This document shows, piece by piece, positions 1 to 6,800 of a stretch of 21,736 bases of DNA (position 1 is its first letter; every line of letters begins with the position of its first letter). The notes beneath the pieces are model-generated. The model had not been told where the DNA came from. It was given only the letters and a program-made list of their open reading frames with translations, and searched no databases. The translations under genes were made by a program, and so were the position numbers. The DNA comes from Chloroflexi bacterium UBA4733. GTDB lineage: Bacteria; Chloroflexota; UBA4733. The stretch covers positions 482 through 22,217 of the forward strand of contig DHIZ01000228.1 in the NCBI GenBank assembly GCA_002404055.1, read 5' to 3'.

Positions 1-487
1 GATCGTGGAGTGGGACGTGACGACACAGCGCCATGCCTTTTTGGAGGCCTTGCTGGCGGAGCACCTGGGCCATTTCATCCGCACCAACCGCCTCGGTCGC
101 GTTGGCACGGGCGAAGGGATGGTACGTATCCGAAACAGTGAGCGCGATGCTCGCGGCTACGATGTCGCCTTTTACCGGCGCGGCCGCTACCCACGCGACC
201 TCGACGCCGCGGCAACGGTGTCGACCCCCGACTTCGTCGTCGAGATTATCTCACCCACCGACCGTGCCGGCATGGTCGAAGCCAAAGTCGATGACTGGCT
301 GCGTGCCGGTGTCGAGTTGCTCTGGTATATCAACCCGGAGACAGGCACGACGACCGTGTACTACCAGGGGACCATCCGCCGGGTGCCCGCCAGCGAGCCA
401 TTAGATGGCGGCGCAGTTCTTCCCGGACTCCAGCTCCGACTCCGGGAGCTGTTGGAGGAACTCGATACCGACGATTATTCGCGTTGA
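1..487 (+). CDS. Uma2 family endonuclease (5' partial)
   Basis: Uma2-type (DUF820) protein of the PD-(D/E)XK nuclease superfamily; natural substrate unknown. The window opens inside the gene. The frame is already open at base 2 (Ile-Val-Glu-Trp-Asp-Val), which matches the middle of the GEIVEWDV segment of the neighbouring Uma2 gene, so about 30-35 N-terminal residues lie upstream. The GTG at position 5 is therefore an internal valine, not the start. Family hallmarks are visible: a YDVAFYRRG strand, then TPDFVVEIISP, with the lysine of AKVDDW downstream, giving the D...PD...E...K nuclease pattern, followed by the LLWYINPETG strand. It ends at a TGA and converges on the Uma2 gene at 528-1133 across a 40 bp gap. 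The two proteins are clearly paralogous. Confidence 0.88.
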   Translation, partial: IVEWDVTTQRHAFLEALLAEHLGHFIRTNRLGRVGTGEGMVRIRNSERDARGYDVAFYRRGRYPRDLDAAATVSTPDFVVEIISPTDRAGMVEAKVDDWLRAGVELLWYINPETGTTTVYYQGTIRRVPASEPLDGGAVLPGLQLRLRELLEELDTDDYSR

Positions 488-527
488 GGTCCCAATCCGG
501 TGACACTATCCCGCGAATCGCCCGAAT

Positions 528-1133
528 TCAGGGCTGTGCCTGATCGTCGGTCCCTTCCTCCGGCCCGATTACCTCAGCGAGCTCATCATGCACGTCTTGT
601 ATGCGCAGCCGTAAGCCGGGTATGACGTCCTCGCCAGTTAGGTCTTCATCCGGCCCGAAGTCGGAGACCTGATCTCGGTGGTAGACGGTGGTACAGCCGG
701 TCTCGGGATTGACGTACCAGAGGAGTTTCACACCCGTGCGCAGCCAGTCGGCAATTTTCCTTTGGACTTCCACGTCGCGATCCAACGGGGAGATGAGCTC
801 CACCACAAAGTCAGGCACGCCGACAGTGGCAGCCGCGCGGCGGTCTGCGGGAATATGCCCACGCCGATAGAAGGCGATGTCGGCGCCGCGCGAGTTGTGA
901 CGGCTGCCGAGGATGCGCACCATGAGGTCCCCCTCCACAACGGCGCCAAGCCGACGCTCCAACACGTGCAAGCCGATGATGCGTGCCAGGACATGCATGA
1001 AAAACGCATGCTCAAAGTTCGGCACGTCCCACTCCACAATCTCGCCATCGACGAGTTCCCGTCGCTTGCCGTCGTCCGGGAACTGCTCCAAATCGTCGAT
1101 GGTAAATCGCCGGCTGGACGCGGCAGTGACCAT
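528..1133 (-). CDS. Uma2 family endonuclease
   Basis: Complete 201-residue protein, normal length for Uma2. The N-terminal segment FTIDDLEQFPDDG followed by RELVDGEIVEW is the typical family opening. Putative catalytic residues of the PD-(D/E)XK core are D85 (in ADIAFYRRG), D108 and E112 (in VPDFVVELISP) and K126 (in QRKIADW). The start at 1133 is supported by AAAGGA about 8 nt upstream of the ATG. No signal peptide or membrane segment is visible, so a cytoplasmic protein is expected. Family members are expanded in Cyanobacteria and Chloroflexota and are usually monocistronic, as here. Nuclease activity is inferred from the fold only. Confidence 0.9.
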   Translation of the reverse strand: MVTAASSRRFTIDDLEQFPDDGKRRELVDGEIVEWDVPNFEHAFFMHVLARIIGLHVLERRLGAVVEGDLMVRILGSRHNSRGADIAFYRRGHIPADRRAAATVGVPDFVVELISPLDRDVEVQRKIADWLRTGVKLLWYVNPETGCTTVYHRDQVSDFGPDEDLTGEDVIPGLRLRIQDVHDELAEVIGPEEGTDDQAQP

Positions 1134-1208
1134 GGTTGGATTCCTTTCAGCGAGCGAATGGAGACTGGGTCCCGCGGCGCTATCCCGGGTGGCCGTACTT
1201 TAGCACGT

Positions 1209-1507
1209 CTACTCGGTGCTCATCGACTGCAGATACCGATCCAGGAACGCCGCCAAGGCGCCATATGCTCAAAGAAGCTGAGGAAGTTGGCGATGCCGTA
1301 GAACTCCACCCCGGCTGCCCAGGTCTCCGGGTACTTGGTGAGGCAGGAGATCACCATGAAGCCGCCATAACAGAGGAAGGCGATGGTGCGACCATCGGCG
1401 CTGAACGTCGGTCCGTAGGCATTGCGCACGTGTAAGATACGGGCGAAGGGGATCTCCCGCCCGGTCGCCGGCATCACCATCTTTTGCTGCTCCTCATTCG
1501 GTACCAT
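1209..1507 (-). pseudogene. S9 peptidase (prolyl oligopeptidase family) remnant with two internal deletions
   Basis: Three pieces of an S9 peptidase are stitched together. The first, starting at the ATG at 1507, is an N-terminal piece ending in FSADGRTIAFL, the usual first blade of the beta-propeller. It runs straight into CYGGFMV, the strand after the catalytic serine (GxSYGGxM in the family), with Cys where Ser would be, and continues through YPETWAAGVEFYGIANF, typical of the alpha/beta-hydrolase domain. Near 1255-1262 the sequence then joins, in another frame, to an AALAAFLDRYLQSMSTE-like C-terminus ending at a TAG at 1209-1211. The uninterrupted frame instead stops at a TGA at 1220. A family member of roughly 600-700 residues is thus reduced to about 100 codons. 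The frame is open upstream to 1585, but 1507 is the more plausible original start. No functional product is expected. Confidence 0.75.
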
Positions 1508-1608
1508 AAGCGCGGATCGTACAACACCTCCGCGTTGATGGTCACGCTCGGCCGCGGCCTCGTCGCACATGCTACCCTTGGTCACCTGCCAGAGAGGAGC
1601 GAACGACT

Positions 1609-2214
1609 ATGGCCACATCGCACCCAACGACCGTTGAGGAGGTTTCCATTCCAACCCGCGGTCAAGTGCCGCCCCGGCAACGATTGACAGTGGATGACCT
1701 CGACCGCATGCCGGAGGACGACATCCTGCGCGAGTTAGTTGACGGTGAACTGAGGGAGTGGATGGTACCAGGACCCGATCATGGGGCGATTGAGTTGGAC
1801 TTGGCTGCCGAGCTTCGGCAGTTCGTCAATGAACGTCGCCTGGGTCGCATGATGAGCGGGGAGGTGCGCTTCCGCATCAAAGGCGACATCCATCATGCCC
1901 GCATGGCCGACGTTGCTTTTGTCGCCGCCGGCAAGTATCCCGACGGGCGCCCGCCGCGTAAAGCGGACGAAACGCAGCCGGACTTTGTGGCCGAAGTGAT
2001 CTCGCCGGATGATACAGCAACCATGGTGCAAGAAAAGGTGCGAGACTGGCTGAGTACCGATCTGCGGCTACTCTGGCTGGTCTACCCGGAGACCAATCAG
2101 GTCGTGGTCTACCACGCCGATGGCAGCGCGCAGACGGTCGACCATGACGGTGTACTGGATGGCGGCGACGTCTTCCCCGGCCTGCAATTGCCCGTACGGT
2201 CCTTCCTGGCGTAA
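1609..2214 (+). CDS. Uma2 family endonuclease
   Basis: 201-residue Uma2 protein. LTVDDLDRMPEDDI and RELVDGELREW form the family N-terminus. Core nuclease residues are D101 (ADVAFVAAG), D125 and E129 (QPDFVAEVISP) and K143 (QEKVRDW), followed by LLWLVYPET. The ATG at 1609 is preceded by GAGAGGAG about 8 nt upstream. About 25 residues precede the conserved domain and look disordered. It is more divergent from the two upstream Uma2 proteins than they are from each other, by eye. It stands alone on the plus strand, just downstream of the S9 remnant, and is followed by a hairpin at 2242-2256. Confidence 0.9.
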   Translation: MATSHPTTVEEVSIPTRGQVPPRQRLTVDDLDRMPEDDILRELVDGELREWMVPGPDHGAIELDLAAELRQFVNERRLGRMMSGEVRFRIKGDIHHARMADVAFVAAGKYPDGRPPRKADETQPDFVAEVISPDDTATMVQEKVRDWLSTDLRLLWLVYPETNQVVVYHADGSAQTVDHDGVLDGGDVFPGLQLPVRSFLA

Positions 2215-2241
2215 CTGCAGACGGGTCTATCGGGCTGCGGG

Positions 2242-2256
2242 GCGCCCTCAGGGCGC
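2242..2256 (+). terminator. Possible rho-independent terminator after Uma2 gene
   Basis: GCGCC-CTCAG-GGCGC hairpin (5 bp GC stem, extendable to 7 with a 1 nt loop) followed by TTT, 28 bp after the Uma2 stop at 2214. The T-run is short, so this is a weak call. The remaining sequence to 2453, between this gene and the converging minus-strand cluster, shows no gene I can support. Confidence 0.4.
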
Positions 2257-2453
2257 TTTCCCAAGCCCAAACACATGGTCATCCCTCCGACCACGCTGAA
2301 CAACAGGCTGTCCCTGCCAAGCGGTTCATCGTCCTATCCGCACGCCTGCTTCGTTGCAATAGCTTTGCGGAGGTGCGGCCAGGTGACAGCGTCACGCAGG
2401 CAATTGCTTGTTGAAACGCGCCGGCAAACGTCCTGACGGCCTGATGGGCACTG

Positions 2454-2660
2454 CTATCTGCCAACGGGGCGAAGCAGGACTACGCGCACGATCCCCGGTT
2501 GATCGGGATCGTGGGCCAACTTCCCAGTATCCCACGCCGCAATGAACTCCTCACCGCTCATCTTGAGGTTTCGGAGAGCAGCCCGATTGAAACGGTCCCA
2601 AGCTTCCTCGACAGTCAGTTCATGCACCGCGATATCAGCGACCTGGGTAAGTGTTGCCAT
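2454..2660 (-). CDS. Small conserved-looking hypothetical protein (68 aa)
   Basis: I do not recognise a named family. The 68-residue protein is acidic-amphipathic, with LTVEEAWDRFNRAAL predicted helical, then KMSGEEFIAAWDTGKL and a C-terminal strand-like PGIVRVVLLRP. The pattern resembles short helical hypothetical proteins that I recall only loosely from Actinobacteria and Chloroflexota. The ATG at 2660 has GGAG about 8 nt upstream, which supports it as a translated gene. It is the last gene of the minus-strand cluster that begins at 6682, with 39 bp separating it from the preceding gene. No signal peptide or membrane segment is visible, so it is likely cytoplasmic. It could be an antitoxin-like or adaptor protein, but nothing proves that. 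Confidence 0.55.
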   Translation of the reverse strand: MATLTQVADIAVHELTVEEAWDRFNRAALRNLKMSGEEFIAAWDTGKLAHDPDQPGIVRVVLLRPVGR

Positions 2661-2699
2661 CAGCAGCGCTCCGTAAGTCTCCCGGCCATTTCACACGCA

Positions 2700-3039
2700 C
2701 TATACCTGACCACCGTGGCTTGCCGGCCCGATATCTGGAACTGCGATCAGCATCGAATATGTGCTGGTCGGTCCCATCAGCGCCCCCGGCCCATCGACCT
2801 CTCCCGAAACTTTCACGACTTCGCCGGCCTGGAAGCCGTGCCCCTTGAGCACGAGCGTTGCCGGCGGATGATCCGCGCTCAGTGTGCCGGCCATCTGGAG
2901 CATCGCCAGGCGCGGGGTCGCAGCGGTCGCAGCGGTCGACAGCACGGGTAGCGGGATGGACCTGGCAATAGTGCTGCTCCACCGGCGCGTGCCAACGCGG
3001 CTGCTCAATCAGGCGGGAGCGCCAACCCTCCTCCTTCAT
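2700..3039 (-). pseudogene. Frameshifted gene: N-terminal CxxH/CxxC finger plus C-terminal beta-domain
   Basis: Two consecutive frames each make sense over only half the region. From the ATG at 3039 (GGGAG upstream, 13 bp after the preceding gene's stop) the first frame gives about 41 residues ending in HYCQVHPATRAVDRCDRCD. C25, H28, C37 and C40 fit the first half of a B-box-like zinc finger often seen at the N-terminus of Chloroflexota membrane-associated proteins. In the next frame the sequence continues as AMLQMAGTLSADHPPATLVL and KGHGFQAGEVVKVSGEVDGP up to a TAG at 2700, resembling an IPT/Ig-like beta-sandwich strand pattern. The switch lies near a direct repeat of CGCTGCGAC at about 2915-2935. 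The missing second zinc pair suggests an internal deletion rather than a single-base slip. The fused architecture is my inference. Confidence 0.5.
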
Positions 3040-3052
3040 CGCTGCTTCTCCC

Positions 3053-4672
3053 TCACGTCGGATGCACCTGCATCAGCGGCATGAGCGAGAGGAGCGCCTG
3101 CACCATGTTGGTGGCGGCCTGCGGTGGCGACAGCAATCCGAGCCCCAGGACCAGACTGAAAGTCCCAATTAGTTCGGTCAGAATACGCGAAAAGTCCTGT
3201 TCCCCGGCGTTGTCCACCGCGCTGATGCGCCGCTGCCAGTAGGCAGGCGTCACGACATCGGAGGGCGCCGCGAACTGCCCCCGCGGCCAGGGCGTCGGCA
3301 CGCCCCAGACCGGACGCAAACGCAGCTTGAGCACGGCGGCGAGCACTGCTGCCTGATCGGCCGCCAGGTGGCTCCAGCGCTTGCGGAGTCCCTCGGCCGT
3401 CTGGTCGGCAGTAAACGGCGAGTAGACCAGATAGCCAGGAGCGGCAGCTTGTAAGGCGTGCGCAGCTTGCCAGAGCACATCGGGCTGAGCGGCGTCAGCG
3501 CGGATGCCCAGGCCGTAGACAATGATCGGCACGCCCGTCGCGGCCGCTCCCGGTGGCGCCAGACGGCGCAGCGGCCCCACCGCATCCTGCCAGGGGTGCG
3601 GCGCCGGTGTCGCCGGCGGCCACTCCTCGGTCGGAAACCAGACGCTCACCTGCCGCTGCTGAATCTGCTGGTCACGCAGTGACAGTGCCGCCTCAGCCCA
3701 GGCGTTGTAGATCTTGGCCTGGGCGGCGTCGAGCACTCCCAGATCAGCCGGCGCTCCGCCCCCAGGCAGCGGGCTCAGTGCCGGTGGGGGACCGAAGGCC
3801 TGCGCATAGGCGCTGCTGGCAGCGATCCCGGCCGGCTGATCGATCAGCGTCTTGGCGCCATCGGCGGTGAGCAGGTCGGCCTGCTGCGGCCAGAGCCAGG
3901 CCTCCAGGGTCGGGGCGAGGGGGAAGAGCTGGACGGGCCAGTTGCCTGCCCCGGCGGGGATCACCGCAGCGTCGGCCCAGGTCCAGGCGGCTGGTGGCGC
4001 CGGCAGGCGGGCGTCGGTCGCCGCCAACTGCGGCCACAGCGCCACAGGCAACCCCGCCTGCGCCCCAGCCCACTGCAAACTGGCCAGGGCGTCCGGCGAG
4101 AGTTGCTCCCGCCCAGCGTGCTCGCGGGCGAGCAGCGGTGCCAGGTCCGCCAAGATGCCGCCGGACCACAGGCGCCGGAGCATGGCATGGCTGGCCAGGT
4201 AGAGCGGCTGCTCGTGGTCGGACCCGGTACCACTGGCGGTGTTGAGGGTGGCCTCCTGCTAGAAGGAACTGTGGATCATGTCTGCAGCACGCACCGTGAG
4301 AGCGACCTTGCCTTGCAGCGTCGCCTCGGCGGCTTTTGCCCACTGCTGGATTGCCCCATCAGCGACCAGTTGCGCACTGGACGACTGTTGGGGATCACGC
4401 GGATCCCCTTGGACGTGGGTATAGGCATCACCGACCACAACCGTGATGCGGATGGGGACAGGCGTCGGCCGGAAGGGGAGGGGCGGCAAAGCCGCCGCGC
4501 AGCCGCTCCCGCCGAGCGCTACGCTGCCAGCCACGATCTGTGATAGGGCGAGCAGCACGCATCGCCGCGAGAAACGAGGGCTGCCGGTACCGCTGAATGC
4601 CCTACCGCCGATCAGTTGAACGCGTCCTTTCGGTCGCGGCGGCGAGCATGTTTCGTCTGGCATGCTACTCAT
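3053..4672 (-). pseudogene. Divergent solute-binding-like lipoprotein, interrupted by one in-frame TAG
   Basis: Paralogue of the intact protein at 5010-6500. It has an N-terminal export segment (SRRCVLLAL, hydrophobic stretch, Cys at about residue 58), then the same PPLPFRPTPVP linker and ITVVVGDAY strand. At 4259-4261 a TAG stands where the intact copy has the Trp codon of HATFWQE, consistent with one G-to-A change from TGG. The frame continues unbroken for about 400 codons after the stop (QEA...PLYLASHAMLRRL... to TGA at 3053). Features such as WTWADA, a PQQADLLTADGAKTLID stretch and VWGVP parallel family 1 extracellular solute-binding proteins, though divergently. A GGAGG follows the stop immediately, but no good start codon is nearby; the first ATG is at 4183. 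The true start upstream is uncertain because the Shine-Dalgarno at 4672 is weak. Confidence 0.75.
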
Positions 4673-4696
4673 GTCACCGCCGCGTCAACACTGCCT

Positions 4697-4945
4697 TCAC
4701 GAACAACAGCCGAACCCACTACATATTTGCGTGCAATTTCCTCCAGGGCAGCCGCCGGTATTGTACTGACAGCAATAGTACGTGTCCGTGCTGGTATCAC
4801 AGCAGTAGAAGCAGCCAGGGCAGTCACAGCTCTGCGCGCTCGCCATGCCGGGAACCGCCAGAGCGACGCCGGCCGCTGTAAACAATGCTCAACGGAAGCA
4901 GCGACGTATTCCGCCAGGCGTTGGAGACCTTGGCCTGGTCGTCAT
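4697..4945 (-). CDS. 12-cysteine small secreted peptide; signal peptide interrupted by in-frame TGA
   Basis: From the ATG at 4945, preceded by a strong GGAGGT 5 nt upstream, the frame encodes an n-region with an Arg pair (GGIRRCFR), then a TGA at 4889-4891. It then continues in the same frame with a hydrophobic core (ALFTAAGVALAVPG), an ASA-Q cleavage site, and a 45-residue mature part ending at 4697. The mature peptide has 12 cysteines (positions 3, 5, 8, 11, 12, 21, 22, 29, 34, 38, 43 and 44 counted from Gln) with CC pairs and Gly/Tyr/Asn between them, so it is expected to be exported and disulfide-rich. The TGA could be a CGA-to-TGA mutation. A TTG at 4885 could give a shorter product lacking a charged n-region. 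It sits between two solute-binding-like lipoprotein genes (gaps of 64 and 24 bp). I do not recognise the family. Confidence 0.65.
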
Positions 4946-5009
4946 TAAGCACCTCCAGTGGCGCGAGCGCTCCGCACTCGCTGGCGCTCCCTCCGGTCGC
5001 GCAGCCGCT

Positions 5010-6500
5010 TTAGCCTGCTGTTTGCGCCATAAGCGTAAAGATAACCGAAAGGAGATGGCTCGCATTGGCAGCAACGGTTGCCGGCGGCAGAGTGCCCAGT
5101 GCCGTCACCAAGCTTATGCTCTTGGTCAGCGCCGCGAGCATGGCAGATGTCTCGGCCTGGTGAGAGATCGCTCCAGCCGGTCCCGTGCCGTTGAACTGTG
5201 CTGCCTCGGCGATCGTGTCCAGATCGCCCAGCGGCCAGTTGCCGAGGGCGAACGGCGGCCGTGGCACACCCCAGACGGGGCGGAGGCGGAGCGCGAATAG
5301 CTCTGCCAGGGTCGCTGCCTGGTCCGGGGCGAGCTGGACCCACCGGCGTTGCAACCCGGCCACAGTCAGGTCCGTCGCGAACGGCGAGTAGGCCAGGAAC
5401 CCCGGCGCCGCGTCTTGCAAGGCCCGCCCTACCTGGTACATGAGATCGGGCTTGACCGTAGCGGTGGGGATGCCGAGCCCATAGGTGACTATGGGTAGGC
5501 CGGATTGGGTGGCGCCCGGTGGAGCAAGGCGACGCAGCGGTCCGACCGCGTCACTCCAAGGATGCGGCCCGGTGGTGCTTGACGGCCATTCATCGACCGG
5601 GAACCAGGTCGCGACCTGCCGCATCTGCACCTGTTGGTCCCTTTGGGCAACCGCCTGCGCTGTCCACGCTTGAGCTGCTTGCGGTGTTGAGCCGCCTGGC
5701 GCCCCGCCACCCGGCAACGGACTCAAGGCGCCCGCCGGCCCGAACGCTTGGGCGTAGGCGGTCAGGGCGGCGACTCCGGCCAGATCGTCGATCAACAGCG
5801 TTGCGCCGTCCGCCGTGGCGAGGTCGGCCTGCTGGGGCCACAGCCAGGCCTCCAGTGGTGGCGTGTTCGGCATAAGCTGTACCGGCCAGCCGCTGCCGGT
5901 GGGCAGTCTGGCGGCATCCAGCCACGTCCAAGAATCCGGTGGCGCCGGCAGCCGCGCATCGGTCGCCGCCAGCACCGGCCAGAGCGCCACGGGCAGCCCC
6001 GTTTGCTGACCGCGCCATTGCAGCGCGGCGCCAGCGTCGGGATGCAGCCGCCCGCGCGTCAGACCCTTGTCCCGCGCAATCTGGCTGCCAAGGTCCGCGG
6101 CCAGCCCGCCGGCGCGCAGACGCCAGAGCATGGCGTGGCTGGCGAGGTATAGTGGCTGCTCCGCCGGTGCTGCGCCAGTCGTCACTTCTTGCCAGAAGGT
6201 GGCATGGAGAAGGTCGGCCGCGCGCACGGTGAGCGCCACTTGTCTGTGCAGTGCCTCCGCCGCCGCCGCCGCCCACTTCATCACCGCGCTATCCACCTGC
6301 ATCGTCTGCGTCGCGCGTTGGGCTGCATCGCCGCTGGCGCGAACATAGGCGTCACCGACCACGATGGTGATGGCGGTAGGAACGGGCGTCGGCCGGAAGG
6401 GCAAGGGTGGCAGGGACGCCGCGCACCCGCTTAGCGCCACTGCCGCTCCGCCCGCGAGCGTCCGGAGTACGGCGCGGCGCGCCAGCAAGGAGGTTTGCAT
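5010..6500 (-). CDS. Divergent extracellular solute-binding-like lipoprotein
   Basis: Intact 496-residue lipoprotein. The start is the ATG at 6500, because MQTSLLARRAVLRT begins a classical signal and LSGC at residues 23-26 is a good lipobox. The open frame extends upstream to 6719, but that part is only the shifted reading of the MauE-like gene. After the lipobox comes a proline-rich PPLPFRPTPVP tether, then an ITIVVGDAY strand, WTWLDA, PQQADLATADGATLLIDD, and a C-terminal half with PIVTYGLG and LAYSPF. Order and spacing parallel family 1 solute-binding proteins, but similarity is weak, so ligand and partner are unknown. Its ATG overlaps the upstream TAA (TAATG), so translational coupling is likely; its own ribosome site is poor. 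A paralogue lies at 3053-4672. Confidence 0.75.
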   Translation of the reverse strand: MQTSLLARRAVLRTLAGGAAVALSGCAASLPPLPFRPTPVPTAITIVVGDAYVRASGDAAQRATQTMQVDSAVMKWAAAAAEALHRQVALTVRAADLLHATFWQEVTTGAAPAEQPLYLASHAMLWRLRAGGLAADLGSQIARDKGLTRGRLHPDAGAALQWRGQQTGLPVALWPVLAATDARLPAPPDSWTWLDAARLPTGSGWPVQLMPNTPPLEAWLWPQQADLATADGATLLIDDLAGVAALTAYAQAFGPAGALSPLPGGGAPGGSTPQAAQAWTAQAVAQRDQQVQMRQVATWFPVDEWPSSTTGPHPWSDAVGPLRRLAPPGATQSGLPIVTYGLGIPTATVKPDLMYQVGRALQDAAPGFLAYSPFATDLTVAGLQRRWVQLAPDQAATLAELFALRLRPVWGVPRPPFALGNWPLGDLDTIAEAAQFNGTGPAGAISHQAETSAMLAALTKSISLVTALGTLPPATVAANASHLLSVIFTLMAQTAG

Positions 6501-6682
6501 TACTGCCTGGTACACATGCGGGTGCGCATCATCGCTAACGGATGGGGCAACACCCGATACTCCAGCACGCCCCGCACAAAGGCCGCGGGATGGCGCAGCT
6601 TGGTGATCGCGGACACCAGAAAGATCAGCCCCAGCGTCAGCCGAAGCACCAGCAACACCTGCGCCGCAACTGTCGGCGTCAT
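6500..6682 (-). pseudogene. MauE/DoxX-like membrane protein, truncated after first transmembrane helix
   Basis: The 60-residue frame opens with VLLVLRLTLGLIFLVSAITK (one transmembrane segment) and then LRHPAAFVRGVLEYRVLPHPLA. This matches the N-terminus of MauE-type membrane proteins, which normally have about four helices and 130-180 residues and are linked to disulfide formation (MauE is needed for maturation of the disulfide-rich methylamine dehydrogenase small subunit). After PLA only MMRTRMCTRQ follows before a TAA, and no frame continues the family, so the 3' two-thirds appear deleted. The ATG at 6682 has GGAGG about 9 nt upstream. The stop overlaps the next start as TAATG. It heads the minus-strand cluster. 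It may still act as a translated leader; full function is unlikely. Confidence 0.6.
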
Positions 6683-6761
6683 CGACCGTCCTCCGTTGCG
6701 CTACCGGCATTGGAACCACACAGCACCCGATGGATTGACTGCCGATACCCTACCAGCGGCC

Positions 6762-6800
6762 GTGTCATTCTGGGCGTGACACCGCGCTGTTCTCTGTCAC
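6762..6800. promoter_or_regulatory. Cluster of TGACA half-sites (possible operator)
   Basis: GTGTCA (6762-6767) and TGACAC (6777-6782) form a perfect inverted repeat with 9 nt between arms. A further TGTCAC (6795-6800) pairs with GTGACA (6776-6781) as a second inverted repeat with a 13 nt spacer. The cluster lies 80-118 bp upstream of the MauE-like start at 6682 and overlaps the stop of the regulator gene at 6797. It could be an operator or a factor-dependent terminator; there is no T-run. I see no convincing sigma-70 promoter here. Confidence 0.3.

Noticed and set aside
678..1301. 207-codon plus-strand frame overlapping the Uma2 gene and S9 remnant
   Set aside because: Mostly antisense to a convincing Uma2 gene and crosses the pseudogene end; no motif support.
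2279..2464. 61-codon minus-strand frame at the end of the Cys-rich cluster
   Set aside because: Starts at an internal TTG overlapping the 68-residue gene and lacks a ribosome site or family resemblance.
4259..4891. Stop-codon recoding (TAG and TGA both read through) as a shared mechanism
   Set aside because: Two different stops in adjacent genes, no visible stem-loop characteristic of selenocysteine insertion, and simple transition mutations explain both; the cluster has other lesions too.
4697..4945. Cys-rich peptide as the methylamine dehydrogenase small subunit (MauA)
   Set aside because: It also has 12 cysteines and a MauE-like neighbour, but it is far too short (45 versus about 130 mature residues), lacks tryptophan needed for the TTQ cofactor, and no MauB is nearby.
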